Shown: positions 12,190-23,023, counted from the stretch's first letter. The stretch is DNA of 64,000 bases from Lithobates sylvaticus (GCA_028564925.1 CM053029.1:192010940-192074939); one strand, 5' to 3'. Notes: generated by a model not told the origin, from the letters alone. Made by a program: numbers and translations.

Positions 12190-12400
12190 GCCAACGGCGT
12201 GGCGGCCTTTTAAATGGGGGGCGTGTACTAAAGCCCCTGAGCTTTAATTGGCTACAGGCGTCCTGCCTATAGCCAATTATTGCTCTTCGAGTTTCCGGCG
12301 CTGTGATTGGCCAAGCATGCGGGGTCACAGTGCATGCTTGGCCAATCATCAGCCAGCAATGCACTGCGCCGGCCGCGCCGGCCGCAATGCATTGCGGGGC
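12190..12400 (-). promoter_or_regulatory. Probable hAT transposase promoter
   Basis: Read on the minus strand, several CCAAT-type motifs (complements near 12247, 12306; palindromic neighbours near 12272 and 12341) precede a TTTAAAAGG TATA-like box at about 12206-12216. The non-autonomous relative keeps the same layout on the opposite strand, with TATAAGAGGCC at about 23319, suggesting selection on the promoter. The core is GC-rich around the boxes. Start site not determined. Confidence 0.5.
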
Positions 12401-12518
12401 CGCTTGCATCACATGAATGTGATGCGAACGGCCCAAATAGTTCTGGGCTCGCCGAGCGAGCGAACGCCCGGTGCTCGATGCGAACGTGGGTTCGCATCGA
12501 GCACCGGGCCCATCCCTA
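12401..12518. repeat. hAT right terminus with long perfect hairpin
   Basis: The 17-base string CGGTGCTCGATGCGAAC and its exact complement flank a 4-base loop at about 12469-12506, immediately inside the terminal GGGCCCATCCCTA. The relative at 23024 carries the same hairpin with T substitutions on both arms, so the pairing is maintained. A second palindrome (CGCCGGCCGCGCCGGC) lies at about 12368. Confidence 0.75.
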
Positions 12519-12526
12519 CTCATCAA
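12519..12526. repeat. 8-bp target-site duplication, right copy
   Basis: CTCATCAA, identical to 2768-2775. Confidence 0.93.
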
Positions 12527-15150
12527 GCAGCTCACGTGGCAATGGCTCACATGCGTTTACATCAGCGCAATAGAAAATGCCTTGCCCAGCCCTGTAGCAA
12601 ACATTGGCCATTAATTCGGCATGGATTGCCTCAAATGTCTTCCAGTGGGAGCCTCCATTTTGGAGGGTTTGAGTGACAAACATCAAAGATAGTTGGCTCA
12701 GCTGGCAGTATAATCACCAAATCCTTTCATTCATGACCAACAGATCTCAAGAAGAAAGAATTACTGCAAGATTACGTATAGGAATTATACTGCAACAAGT
12801 CACAGTGCTGGTGCCACTAAAAGAACAAATCTGGTGGTTTCTCCCCATTTTTTCTAGTACCCAAGGTTTCAGGAGCTTTCCTTACTGTCTGGGTTAGAAG
12901 AAATCAAATGGGTACATACACAACAAAAGGTTCAAGATCGAGTCCGTGCAAACAGTCAAGGCGATAGTTCAGCATGAGGACCAGTTATGCCGCGTACACG
13001 CGATCGGACTATCTGCCGGACAATCCGCCCGTGTGTGGGCTACGTCAGACTTTTTCTTCCCAAAAGTCCGGCGGACTTAGAAAGAAGTCTTGACTCAAAA
13101 TTGTCCGCCGGACTCGGCAGTCCGGCGGACAATCCGGCTGTCTGTGTGCTAGTCTGCCGGACTTTTGAAATGAACGGAATTGCCCACACATGGAGTAAAG
13201 TCTGTTAATTTTGAACGTGACTCCAGGTAGACGGGACTAGCGAAGGAAGCCAATATCGCCGCCTCCATCGCCGAGATTGACACCTTGCTAGCCCAGTTGC
13301 CTGGTATGGATTTAAAGGGGAACCCCTACGCTGAAAAAATGGCGTGGGGGTCCCCCCAAAGTCCATACCAGACCCTTATCTGAGCATGCAGCCCGACCGG
13401 TCAGGAAAGGGGGTGGGGAGCGAGAACCCCCCCCCCCTCCTGCAGCCCCCACCCCAAAGCACCTTGTCCCCTTGTTGATGAGGACAAGGGCCTCTTCCCG
13501 TCAACCCTGGCCGTTGGTTGTCGGGGTCTGCGGGCGGGGGGCTTATCGGAACCCGGGAGCCCCCTTTAATAAGGGGGCCCCCAAATCCTGGCCCCCCACC
13601 CTATGTGAATGAGTATGGGGTAAATGGTACCCCTACCCATTCACCTGAGGGAAAAGGTGTTGATAAAAAAACACAACACAGGTTTTTAAAGTAGTCTTCT
13701 TTTAAAGGGTCTTTTTCCGACTTCGGGGGCTTCTCGCTGGGCACCTCCGCTACCTTCTGCTCTTTTACCGCTCTTTTACTAGCGGAAGAGCCCGGCTTTC
13801 TCCTTCGTCGTCACCGTCTGGGGGTCTTCTTCCGACTTCGGGGGTTTTCTTCCGACTTTGGGGGTCTTGTCCCGCTCTTCGTTTCTTCTGCCTGGCCTCC
13901 GCTATCTTCTTGCAGCTCTTTTACTAGCATTAGCCCGGTCTTCTGGTTCGTCGCTGTCGCTGTGGCCATCGCCTTCTTCTTCTTTTCTTCTTCTTCCTTC
14001 CGATGTTGACACGACGCTCTCTCCAGTCGCAATGCCAGGGAAGCGATTCGCAGCGACTTATATAGGGATAAGGGGCGGGGTCACCGGGGTGATGTCACAT
14101 GGTGACCCCGTCCCTTATGATGTCACAGTCCCGGGGCACCGGTTGTGTGTGGGCATGTGTGGGCAAGTCCGCTCGTTCGTAAAGTCCGGTGGACACCCGC
14201 TGGAAAGTCCGATCGTGTGTACGCGGTATTAGATTAGAGTCAATCGACCTGCCAGACGTATACTTCCATATACCAATCAGTGTGTAAGACCAGAAACATC
14301 TGAGATTGTCAGTGACTGGCTGTCACTTCCAGTTTAGATGTTTGCCATTTTTTTTTTTTTTTTGGCACTGCACAAAGAATCTTTTTGAACATTTTGAAGG
14401 CAGTAGTGGCAGTAATTTGTCTTTGAGGGTAAGGTCCTGCCATTACTTGGACAATGTTTTGATTGTCGCAGATGTAAGCAAGGAGCTGGCAAAGTATCAC
14501 AACCTTGTCCTAGAAATCCTTTTCCGAGTTCAGTCGACTAGTGAACAAACACAGGAAAAGCAGTTAACCCCTTCTTGGAGTAGTTTTTCATACCCAAATA
14601 TGTCAAGAGGTATTCCAAATGAAAATCTGCATATGAAGGGTCATGGAGACAGCATTTATGTTAGCGAGGGATTGCATTGTTCCCATTGGGACATTTTACA
14701 GCAGCCATTCCAATGCTGCCTTGGGCCAGGTGGCGGGGGGGGGGGGGGGGTCTTTTTAATTTGCCTTCCTCTGTGAATAGAATGGGCTGCCTATGGATCA
14801 GAAAGTCTTTGTGTCTGCACAAATTAGCAAAAACTGGAGTTTTGGACACCAGTGTGCCTCTTTTGTGGTGTGCCTCTCAGCCCAGGAGATGGAATAATTC
14901 TGACGTCGGATGGCAGTCTGCCTCCAGTCTGAACAAGTGCAAGGCCATTGGAACCTAGTGGAATGCAGATGATCTGACTGACTTTTAAATGGAAGGCAGT
15001 TTTTTCTAGCATTGCAAGCCTTTTAGGCTCTTTCTCCAAGGGCCCGAGTAAAGTTGATGATTGACAACAAGACAGCAGTAGCTTACATTGCCCACCAAGG
15101 GGGCACCAAGTGTCTGCCTTTAACTGCCTGTAAGCGGTTCTCCTTTCAGA
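12527..15150 (+). mobile_element. DIRS-type tyrosine-recombinase retroelement, fossil
   Basis: Old, clearly broken element with many breaks. Short stretches resemble the reverse transcriptase of DIRS/Ngaro elements (around 12770-12900, and 14250-14500 on the other side of a MITE), and a good RNase H block, DNKTAVAYIAHQGGT, lies near 15060-15105. The Harbinger MITE at 12988-14228 is inserted in it, and the hAT at 2776-12518 lies on its left side, so the fossil probably once continued to about 2600. No tyrosine recombinase or terminal repeats were recognised. The family call rests on motif order and is moderate; it predates both insertions. Confidence 0.55.
12988..14228 (-). mobile_element. PIF/Harbinger-type MITE, one-armed, TTA duplications
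   Basis: Termini TGCCGCGTACACGCG and CGTGTGTACGCGGTA, flanked by TTA at 12985-12987 and 14229-14231; three-base TWA duplications are the PIF/Harbinger hallmark. It contains one copy of the arm that is doubled in the palindrome at 27751-29886: the GTCCATACCAGACCCTTAT block, the ACAAGGGCCTCTTCCCG block, a GAA/TTC-rich stretch, the CGATGTTGACAC string and a GC-rich core (14075-14125). No transposase. Open frames in it are low-complexity. Confidence 0.85.
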
Positions 15151-15263
15151 TCAGGGCTGGTGCTTTTGACAATTCTCGAGCGTGTGCTCCCACCCAAAAG
15201 AAAGTTCCCTGAAGCTGCACCAAGGGACCTGGAGCCAGTGGCGGTGATAAGGGATGGAGTAAG
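15151..15263. other. Spacer, nothing recognised
   Basis: Short stretch between the DIRS fossil and a pair of MITEs; no boundary motifs. Confidence 0.3.
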
Positions 15264-15681
15264 ACCTGGGGCCGCGTTTTAGTGGCGCCTCAGCGCTATT
15301 TAAGCAGCGCTTTTCGGCCACTAGTGGAACACTTTTAACCCTAAAGAAGGGACGCTTTGGAAACGCTGCCCATTGATTCCAATGGGCAGGGCGTTTTGGG
15401 AGCACTAAATACAGCGCTCCCTAATCGCCCCAAAGATGCTGCTTGCAGGACTTTTCAGAACAGTGCAAGCGCACTGCCCCAGTGTGAAAAGTCACACTTG
15501 AATGAATGTGAGGCGGTTTTCAGGCGCTTAGCAGAGGTTATTTCCAGTGCTAAATTGCCTGAAAACCGCCCCAGTGTGAAAGGGGTCTAAGTGTGGAGTA
15601 AGACCCCTTTCACACTGGTGCGGTTTTCAGCCTCTTTAGCACTAATGCAGTCGCGGACACAGTGTGAAAGGGGTCTTAGTG
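15264..15681. mobile_element. Two adjacent short MITEs with CACTGTGTGAAAGGGG-type ends
   Basis: The first copy (about 15264-15596) ends in CCAGTGTGAAAGGGGTCTAAG and is internally self-complementary around GGCGGTTTTCAGGCGCTTAG. The second (about 15602-15681) opens with AAGACCCCTTTCACACTGG and closes with CAGTGTGAAAGGGGTCTTA, so it is a near-perfect 80-bp foldback. Both are preceded by GGAGTAAGACC. Superfamily not determined; target duplications are unclear. Confidence 0.6.
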
Positions 15682-16246
15682 TTTTGCAAGCATACCATGC
15701 ATGGTAATTAGTGGGGGAATGTTCTCTTTTAAGTCAGAATGGTGGATTGTACTTAAGAGTTTCACTCCACTGAACAACTAGATTATGAGATCTGGTCATT
15801 CATGTACACAAGGTAACCTAAACCACACAAAAGGTGCCAAAAAGAAAGCCATATATGGACATAAAACGAATATAAATGGGCAAAATAGACATAAAAAAAC
15901 ACTAGACAAAGACAAATGAATGTACCAGACTGGTTCTTTTTCCTGTCAGTAAAAGGATAACAAAAAATGTTTAACTTGCAACATCCAAGACATCTAATCT
16001 CTATTTCAGCACTAAACTCTGAAGAAGAAAATACCAGCATGACCTCAGCTGGGATAATTGACACCCGCGGACAAATTGTGCAATCTTGGTGAGTGTATTT
16101 CTGTGTCATTTATTATTCAACCTGCTTTTTATGTTACACTGTGCTGTGGTGAATTATGTATTATCAGTAATACTATTTTGCATTTTTGTGAGTGTTAAGT
16201 GATTCTCAAAAAGTGATATATGGTAGAGAAGTAGAGATATAGTAAA
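15682..16246. other. Unassigned AT-rich sequence
   Basis: No gene, splice-bounded exon or repeat boundary seen. The minus-strand frame at 15783-16109 has no family resemblance. Confidence 0.35.
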
Positions 16247-17464
16247 TGTAGCACCCTGAAGTTTAGGCAGGGTTGCTCTTCACAAATTTACTTGCCAGTA
16301 GAAGTTATCCTGGTTGATTGCTAGAGATCAATTGATTTCTCCCTAAGTTTGGCCTTGTTGCACTTTTCTCTTCTACCGCTAGGTGGCCGGGTGCTTGGTG
16401 GTACTAGATATGAGGAGGGCAACTCAAGGTCAGGTTATGGTTATATGGGGTATCTCAGCCAATGGGCGGGGGTTTTCTTGAATCCCTTGGCCTGCTGGGA
16501 GAGCCTATATGTTCGGGTGGAGTCAGGTGATCTATGTTCTGTGCCACCTGGACGGCTGTCTGGGTGGACGTGTGTCATGTGCCTCGGGCTGCTAAGCCAG
16601 AGATTGGGCCTATCCCGGGGGTATCTGGCTGCTAGGCTGCCTGAGGCCTATCCAGAAGCAAGAGATAGCAAGACAGGGTTGGAATTGCGGCTTGCAGTCC
16701 AACCAGAAGTGATGGTTCTGCCGGCCGGAGAACCTGTCAGTGGTCAGAGGTAGAGGGGAAGCTGTCGCCACAAAGGGACCATCCACTTTATTACCAGGGA
16801 CCATAAGTGAGAAACTGAAGCAAGTACCGGAGTCACATTCTCACCGAACGGGCGCGGTGGAGAATCGGGAAACTTCAGATGGTGATCAAGTCAGGGACCC
16901 AGCAAGCGGAGGTGAAGCTTGATAAGTATTGGGAGTGCCAAGCTATGGACCTAGCAGAGAAGCATGGGTGACGTTTGAGGAAGATACCACAGTAAATATT
17001 GGAGGAGCTCAAGGGATTCGGTGGCAGTGTATCAGTGGGTCTAGTGAGATACCGGGAGCTCAGTGGGCTGAAGAACTACGGGGAGAAGTTGTAGTGAAAG
17101 TGAAGGAACTGTTACATTTGGTGTTAGGAACTCTTAAAGACTGTAGCCATAAGAGATAGCATTCCTGCACGTGCAGATGTGGCTTTTTTCTGGAGGCCTT
17201 TCCCTGCACGGCTGTCCTCTTATTGAAGGAGTCTGCTAATTTAACTTGCAACTACTCAAGGGTGTCCTGGCCCTAACCCTCTTTCCCCTATAAAAGTTTA
17301 TAAGAGAAATAAACATCTCTTTTGCATTCAAGAAGTGTCTGGCACCCAATAAGTTTCACCTTGCACCCACCGTGCCTCACAAGCCACCACATGCTGAAGG
17401 ATGTCAGCTATCTCTGGCCCTAAAGGTTCTTATTAGACTGAAGGAGGCTGGAGACCTTGCTACA
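16247..17464 (+). mobile_element. Probable solo LTR, fossil
   Basis: Opens with TGTAGCACCC and closes with TTGCTACA (the TG...CA rule with a short inverted end TGTAGCA/TGCTACA). It is flanked by TAAA on both sides, consistent with a 4-bp duplication. Near its 3' part it has TATAAAAG (about 17291) and an AATAAA signal (about 17309). About 1.2 kb long with no internal region or coding domain beside it, so a solo LTR left by recombination is the simplest reading. Family (Gypsy or endogenous retrovirus) not determined. Confidence 0.48.
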
Positions 17465-17730
17465 TAAATATTGTATAGTATTGACTTTTAGATCACGCTT
17501 GCTTAGTACATCGTTTTTGTTAGTATGTAGTTCTGGTCTTTTAGTGTCATAATACAGTACATTGTATAATTTGCCCTCTTCTCTGGGTGGCTAATATTAG
17601 TGTTATGGCTGAATTGTAGCCAGTTGAGCTGCAATCTATCTTTGAGGTCTCATCAGATCTACCTTAACCTGTTGATTGATTACTTCTGCCTGCTGTTGGG
17701 AGAATGTTCTAGCATTAGTGCGGGAGGGTC
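17465..17730. other. Unassigned spacer
   Basis: Nothing recognised between the probable solo LTR and the next dispersed repeat. Confidence 0.3.
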
Positions 17731-18110
17731 AACAACTGGCTCCCAACCGTCCCTAATTTTGAGTGACTATCCCTGATTTGGAGCAATGTCCCTTTGTTCC
17801 TCTTTCCTCCTCATTTGTCCCTCATTTTGGTCTGATCTATATAGTTCTATATAAAATGCACTGTTTATATTTCAAAAAGTGTTTCCAAGTGCTAAACCAT
17901 TCATCCAGTTTCTAAATTTCTACACTGGTAAATTTCAAAAGCCAGTATAAAAGAATAGTAGTGGTAAAAAAAAGCACTTGTGGGTTTAACTAATCATTTT
18001 TTTCTGTATAATTTTCTTTAAGGGGGCGTGGCAGGGTGTGTGTCATATGCCTACATACTTTTGCTAGTAGGTGTCCCTCGGTTCCATCTCTGGAATTTGG
18101 GAGGTATGAC
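17731..18110. repeat. Dispersed repeat with CCTCCCAACxGTCCC-type ends
   Basis: Shares successive blocks with 40253-40480 (GACTGTCCCTGATTTGG, TTTGTCCCTCA, TTTGGTCTGATC, ATATAGTT, TATAAAATGCACT-like) and ends in TTTGGGAGGTATGAC, the complement of the CATACCTCCCAAC start seen at 40256. A related start occurs at 26369. Probably a non-autonomous DNA element; class not determined. Confidence 0.55.
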
Positions 18111-18904
18111 CACTGGGGTTAAGAAGGCTTACTGGACCCTAGCCATACCTGGGAGGCTGAATCAGAAGGCATGGCTGAAGAGAAGATATATCTTTGGGAG
18201 GAGTGTTGAAAACGCTTCAAAAATGCTTTATAAATGCCCATGGAAGCATTGCCTTTCTAGTGGGAAGTGCTTAAAGGGGAAGTGATGTAGAGGAAATTAT
18301 CTAATTTGATAGGTTGGTTTTGGATATATTACAATAAACATATACAATGAAAAACAGCAGCCATGTAACCATACCCACTATTGCTCTCCTGCTCCCTAGA
18401 GGACAGTTTTCCCTATTCTAAGGACAATACCCACTTGGTTGCCAGATCTGTTTTTTTTTGTATGTTTCCTAATAATATGGGATACTTGGGCCCTATAATT
18501 CCAGGCACTTTTATGAATACTGATACATTAATATCAGCCGTCATGGCACTTGCTAACACTGTCACTTTCATGTACTGACACTTGCTGATGAGGTCTTGTG
18601 CTGACACAAAAAGCTTTGCCATTGGCAATAATGCCCAGTGTCTCTGCTCCTACCTGGCACTGTCAAGATTGCTGGCTGGCTTGATGCTTTTGCCAAACAC
18701 ACAGCTGTTCTGTACAACCAACTAGTGGCTGAAGCTGCTATATCCTAGTTCTCTATTACTTCCCAGTGCATTCTGGGATACAGGAGCCTCCACTATCTCT
18801 CCTTCAATGCCAAGCTAACACTTCATAAATGCTTCACTAACACACCATAAATGCTCTAGGTGCTGTTAAGCTATGAATATTGGGCATCACCATTGAAATG
18901 AATG
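18111..18904. other. Unassigned sequence
   Basis: No reading frame or repeat boundary I recognise. Frames at 18028-18285 and 18381-18578 are not supported by any domain. Confidence 0.3.
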
Positions 18905-21055
18905 GAGGTGGTTGACAAGCCTTGAAGCCTCATGAAAGTGACATACAAGAATATAACAGAATATGCAAAACGGAAATCAAGGAAGCAAAAATTCAAACCG
19001 AACGACAGATTGCAAAATATAGTAGGACAAACCCCCAAAAAGTTGTCAAATATATTAATAGTAAAAAGGCCAGGTCTGAGCATGTAGGCCCTTTACAAAA
19101 TAATCTAGAGTGGGCGACTGGGGATAAAGAGAAGGCAATGTATTAAATACATTCTTCAGTTCTGTGAATACAAAGGAGCATGGGGGAGCTCATGTCCATA
19201 ATGGGGTGGTAGAGACACAGCCCCAAATGATTCACAATGTTTCACAGTTCTCAAAAGTGATATGGTCTAGAAATATTTAGACAGAATAAAGGTGGATAAA
19301 GCACCTAGACCAGATGGCATCCACCCACTGATCCTAAAAGAATTGAGCTCTGTAATTTCAAAGCCATTCTATCTAATTTTTAGTGACTCATTAATCACAG
19401 GAATAGTACCCCTGGATTGGCATCGGGCCAATGTGGTGCCTATATTTAAAAAGGGAACAAAGTCTTCACCAAGTAACTATAGACCTGTTAGTTTAACTTC
19501 TATATTCAGGAAGTTACTGGAGAGTTTAATAAAAGACCACATAGATGAGTTCTTGCAGGAAAAAAATATTTTAAGCAACAGACAGCATGGGTTCACGAAA
19601 GACAGAAGTTGTCAAACAAATCTGACTTTTTATGAGGAGGTAAGTAAAACCTTGGACAGAGGGGTGGCGGTGGAGGTGGTATACTTTGATTTTGCAAAAG
19701 TGTTCAACATAGTTCCGCACACACGGCTCATGTTTAAGGTAAAGTCTACAGGCTTGGAAATATCAGTTTGTAAATGGATAGAAAACTGGCTAAAAGACAG
19801 AATTCAGAGAGTAGTGGTTAATGATTCTTACTCTGAATGGTCTAAGGTTATCAGTGGTGTACCCCAAGGTTCAGTGCTGGGACCCTTACTTTTTATTTTT
19901 ATTTTTGTTTACAAAAGTTTTTATTGAAAAAAACATAAAAAGAAAAACAGTAACTGTGTCAGACAAAGTTCAAAACAAGAGCAAGATATAGCATTTAATA
20001 TCTTTATAAATGGTATATGGCCTGGGATTAAAAGTACCATTTCCGTCTTTGCAGATCACACTAAGCTATGCAGTGGAATAACGTCTCCAATTTACAAGCC
20101 GACCTCAATGCGCTGTCTAATTGCGCAACTAGGTGGCAGATTAATGTTGATAAATGTAAAGTTATGCACTTGGGGGCTAGGAATATGCATGCATCATACA
20201 TGCTAGGGGAGTACAACTGGGGGGATCCATAGTGGAGAAGGATCTGGGGGTTTTGGTAGATCATAAGCTCAATAATAGCATGCAATGCCAAGCTGCAGTT
20301 TTCAAAGCGAGCAAAATCTTTTCTTGTATTAAGAGAGGTACTCAGACTCAGAGACTCAGAGAGAAAGATATAATTTTGTCCCTGTACAAATCATTAATAA
20401 GAACTCATCTGGAATATGCAGTTCTAGGCACCAGTTCTCAAAAATGATATCGGAAAACTGGAGAAAGTGCAGAGAAGGGCAACCAAACTCAGCTATGAGG
20501 AAAGATTAGAGGAACTGAATTTATTCTCTCTTGAGAAGAGGAGAATAAGGGGGATATGATCACCATGTATAAATATATAAGGGAACTTGGTGTTGAGTTA
20601 TTCACTTTACGGTCAACACAGAGGACAAGGGGCACTCTTTATGCCTAGAGGAAAAGAGGTTTCATCTCCAAATACAGAAAGGTTTCTTCACAGTAAGAGC
20701 TGTGAAATTGTGGAATAGGGTCCATCCAGAGGTGGTTCTGGCCAGCTCAGTAGATTGCCTTTAGGAAAGGCCTGGATTATTTCCTAAATGTACATAATAT
20801 AACTGGGTACTAACATTTATAGGTAAAGTTGATCCAGCGAAAATCTGATTGCCTCTCTGGGATCAGAGAGGCAAATTTTGCTGTAACAAATTGGAGCATG
20901 CTTTGCTGGGGTTTTTCGCATTCCTCTGGATCAACTGTGGGTATAGGATTGTGTATATGGGATTGTATGATATTATTTTTTATTTATTTATTTTTATGGT
21001 TAAACTGGATGGACTTTTTTGTCTTTTTTCAACCTGATTAACTATGTAATTATGC
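18905..21055 (+). mobile_element. CR1-type LINE, 5'-truncated, inactive
   Basis: Contains the pre-RT region (KTEIKEAKIQTERQIAK) and an RT with DKAPRPDGIHPLILKEL, VVPIFKKGTKSSPSNYRPVS, the motif A region VVYFDFAKVFNIVPH (consensus LDFAKAFDTVPH), and [15 protein letters not shown] then resumes after an insertion with FADHTKLC-like and LGVLVDHKL (20244). The 3' end has the CR1-style TTAAACTGGATGGACTTTTTTGTC followed by CAACCTGATTAACTATGTAA. Stops at 19143 and elsewhere, plus a nested insertion at about 19898-19994, make it non-functional. Confidence 0.88.
19898..19994 (-). mobile_element. L1/Tx1-like 3' tail inserted in the CR1 LINE
   Basis: About 97 bp starting with ATTTTTATTTTTGTTTACAA and containing AGTTTTTATTGAAAAAAACA interrupts the conserved CR1 string between CCCTTACTTTTTA and ATATCTTTATAAATG. 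T-rich start on the plus strand means an antisense poly(A) tail; the composition resembles the 3' end of the LINE at 62117. Exact limits are uncertain by several bases. Confidence 0.55.
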
Positions 21056-21114
21056 TTAATCTTTAACACAACACAACTTAACGCTACAGCTTCTTTGTGA
21101 ACAGAACTGAGTGG

Positions 21115-22377
21115 TGACGGGTGGTTATGAGGTTTTAGGACTTGGTATCAACAAGCTTAACCATGGACGGAGGCAGAAGTGACGTCAGAGCGTCACTAAC
21201 GACGTGCGTTCCACCAGCTTGTGGTATACACAGACGCTAGGGCGCTCATGTTAAATATCTCTCTCATTTTCTCAGAGAGAATCATTAGATTTACATCATT
21301 AGATTCTGCCATAATCCTTAACATTGATAAGAGTCTTTGCGGTTATAATAATCCATATTTCTATCCTTATGTTAACGCCAAACCGGAAGTGATGTCAACT
21401 TGCGGGTCAAGTCACTGCAATGCAGATTGGGGTCACCATTTCTATTTAAGTGTGTTGCTGATGTTTGTAGTCCACACCCCAGACGAAGTCTTAGAGGACG
21501 AAACGCGTCGGATGGACTACAGCAACAGCACTGCGCCATTCTACTATACATTATAAGCCCTTTTTCATCTACTGAAATGTGAGTGTTTTTAATCTGTTTT
21601 TTATAACATTAAAAAGAAACCTTGTGTTATTACACTATGCAAGTCTTTCTCTTATCATGATTCAACACACATGAAACACGTGTGAACATTTGGAGTTTTG
21701 ACGTCCATTCCTTACCCGCTGTCCATCTTTTTACGCATACCAACGCCACATTGAGCCATATCTTGGAGCAAGTCCGTGGAGCTGAGACCCGGTAACCCTC
21801 CATATAAAGCTTATCACGACTTGCAAAGCGTACGCCTTCCCAAGTCCGTGAGCTCTGGTAAGCCTCATTCCAATAAGCGTTGATGCCGACAGGACCACAA
21901 TCACTTCACTCAGAATACCATACAGTGTCACCGGCTGTTCACGAGCAAATGTTGTCACCTATATGGACTTTACAGCTGCACACACACGTGTATAGTTTGC
22001 TTGTTCTTCACTTACCACTAACTTGTCGTTACATAAAAAAACATCTATATTTTATTGTTCACTATATTTATAGTTTGACACCTGGTCACCTTTTTTTATC
22101 CTTCTCAGGATCACTCATCACATTCATGGTATCTTCTCACGTGTTTTAATTTCAATTTTTACACTTGGATAACTGCTTATTTATATATATATGTGATTAA
22201 TTTCATATTTATATGATAACTGTTTTTATATATGTGATTCATTTTATATTTATATGATTAATCCTTTTTTACACTCAGCTTAAATCCATGGGATATTTTA
22301 TAATTCATGCACGTTAGCACTTTAGCGCAACATATATTTTCTTTCCACGTTGACGGGTGGTTATGAGGTTTTAGGAC
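21115..22377. mobile_element. Penelope-like remnant between 27-bp direct repeats
   Basis: A 27-bp string beginning TGACGGGTGGTTATG and ending TTTTAGGAC occurs at 21115-21141 and again, identical, at 22351-22377; the 1.2 kb between them looks like an insertion with a long target duplication. Inside is a hammerhead-ribozyme-like fold (21453-21527), a feature known from Penelope-like elements. No reverse transcriptase or GIY-YIG domain is present, so the family is inferred from the ribozyme and the long duplication. Confidence 0.45.
21453..21527 (+). ncRNA. Hammerhead-ribozyme-like fold
   Basis: Stem I is formed by TGTTGCT + GTAGTCCA (21453-21459, 21467-21474) with TGGACTAC + AGCAACA (21513-21527). 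Between them come an AGACGA box, a short stem II (GTC/GAC around 21488-21499), then GAAAC and GCGTC, the order of a type I hammerhead with a minimal stem III. The core is close to but not identical with the consensus, so this copy may not cleave. Confidence 0.5.
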
Positions 22378-22709
22378 GAGTTTGTTGGTATTCTTCTAGG
22401 ACTGGAAACAGGGCAGGCAGCATCTGAACAGGTAAGAGGGACTCCAGAGGCTCCTTCGGGGTCATCTCTACAGTAAATATTGTGGCATGGTTTATAAGAT
22501 TGTGTTTGCTTTTTGCTTTGCTTTTAAAGTCATGTGTTCTCAACATCAACTTCATTGCGTGTATACATATATACATGTTTTCTATTAATTTGTGTATGTT
22601 GTTATAACTATACAATGATTTTGCTCCGAGTTCAATTGGTGTATCAGATTTTTTCTGGCAGTGGATTTGGACCGAACTCTTTACATCAGATTTGAGTGTA
22701 AGTACCATG
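22378..22709. other. Unassigned sequence
   Basis: Nothing recognised; flank of the direct-repeat-bounded insertion. Confidence 0.3.
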
Positions 22710-23015
22710 TATTCTAGCCGGGTTTTCTTTGTAACACCAGCTGAGTACTAATTTTAATTGGTTAGTTCACCTGTAACCTAATGATGACACATTAGAGCAG
22801 TACATAGGTGATTGTGGTCACTAGTTCCAATAGGTAATGACTAAGCGCTAACATTTCCACAAAATGCGTCTACCTCTTTGTCCCCTGCTCCATCTGTTAA
22901 CCACTTGTCATGTCATGTGAAGCTTCAATAAAAGGATTTTTGGAAGTGCAGCCGTCTGGAATTATTTCCTTATGTTACACAGCATGCGAGCTGGGCTAGC
23001 ACCTGACTAGTGTGT
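22710..23015. repeat. Possible Penelope-like tail relic
   Basis: Contains ACAAAATGCGT (about 22859) followed by CTTCAATAAAAGGATTTTTG (about 22922), an arrangement resembling 30215-30380 (ACAAAATGCGT, then AATAAAGAGGATTTTT). Family inferred only from these shared landmarks. Confidence 0.35.
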
Positions 23016-23023
23016 GTGGGGAT
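23016..23023. repeat. 8-bp target-site duplication, left copy
   Basis: GTGGGGAT, repeated at 25966-25973 immediately after the other terminus. Confidence 0.92.

Larger units (their letters stand above)
2776..12518 (-). mobile_element. hAT DNA transposon, 9743 bp, formerly autonomous
   Basis: Both ends are defined by short inverted termini (TAGGGATGAGCC left, GGGCCCATCCCTA right) and a perfect 8-bp target duplication CTCATCAA. Contents from left to right: left subterminal region rich in TTCGAAC/GTTCG motifs, a nested Tigger-like copy, a degenerate array of roughly 142-bp units, a broken BED-finger hAT transposase read on the minus strand, about 51 copies of a 64-bp unit, a CCAAT/TATA-type promoter region, and a right end with a long perfect hairpin. 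At 9.7 kb it is about two to three times the usual autonomous hAT length; most of the excess is the two arrays. A non-autonomous relative lies at 23024-25965. The identical duplication argues for moderate age, whereas the transposase frame is broken. Confidence 0.92.

Noticed and set aside
13858-14232. 124-codon frame with a hydrophobic, signal-peptide-like start
   Set aside because: Antisense of a GAA-rich MITE arm, no family resemblance, and the corresponding frames in other copies are broken.
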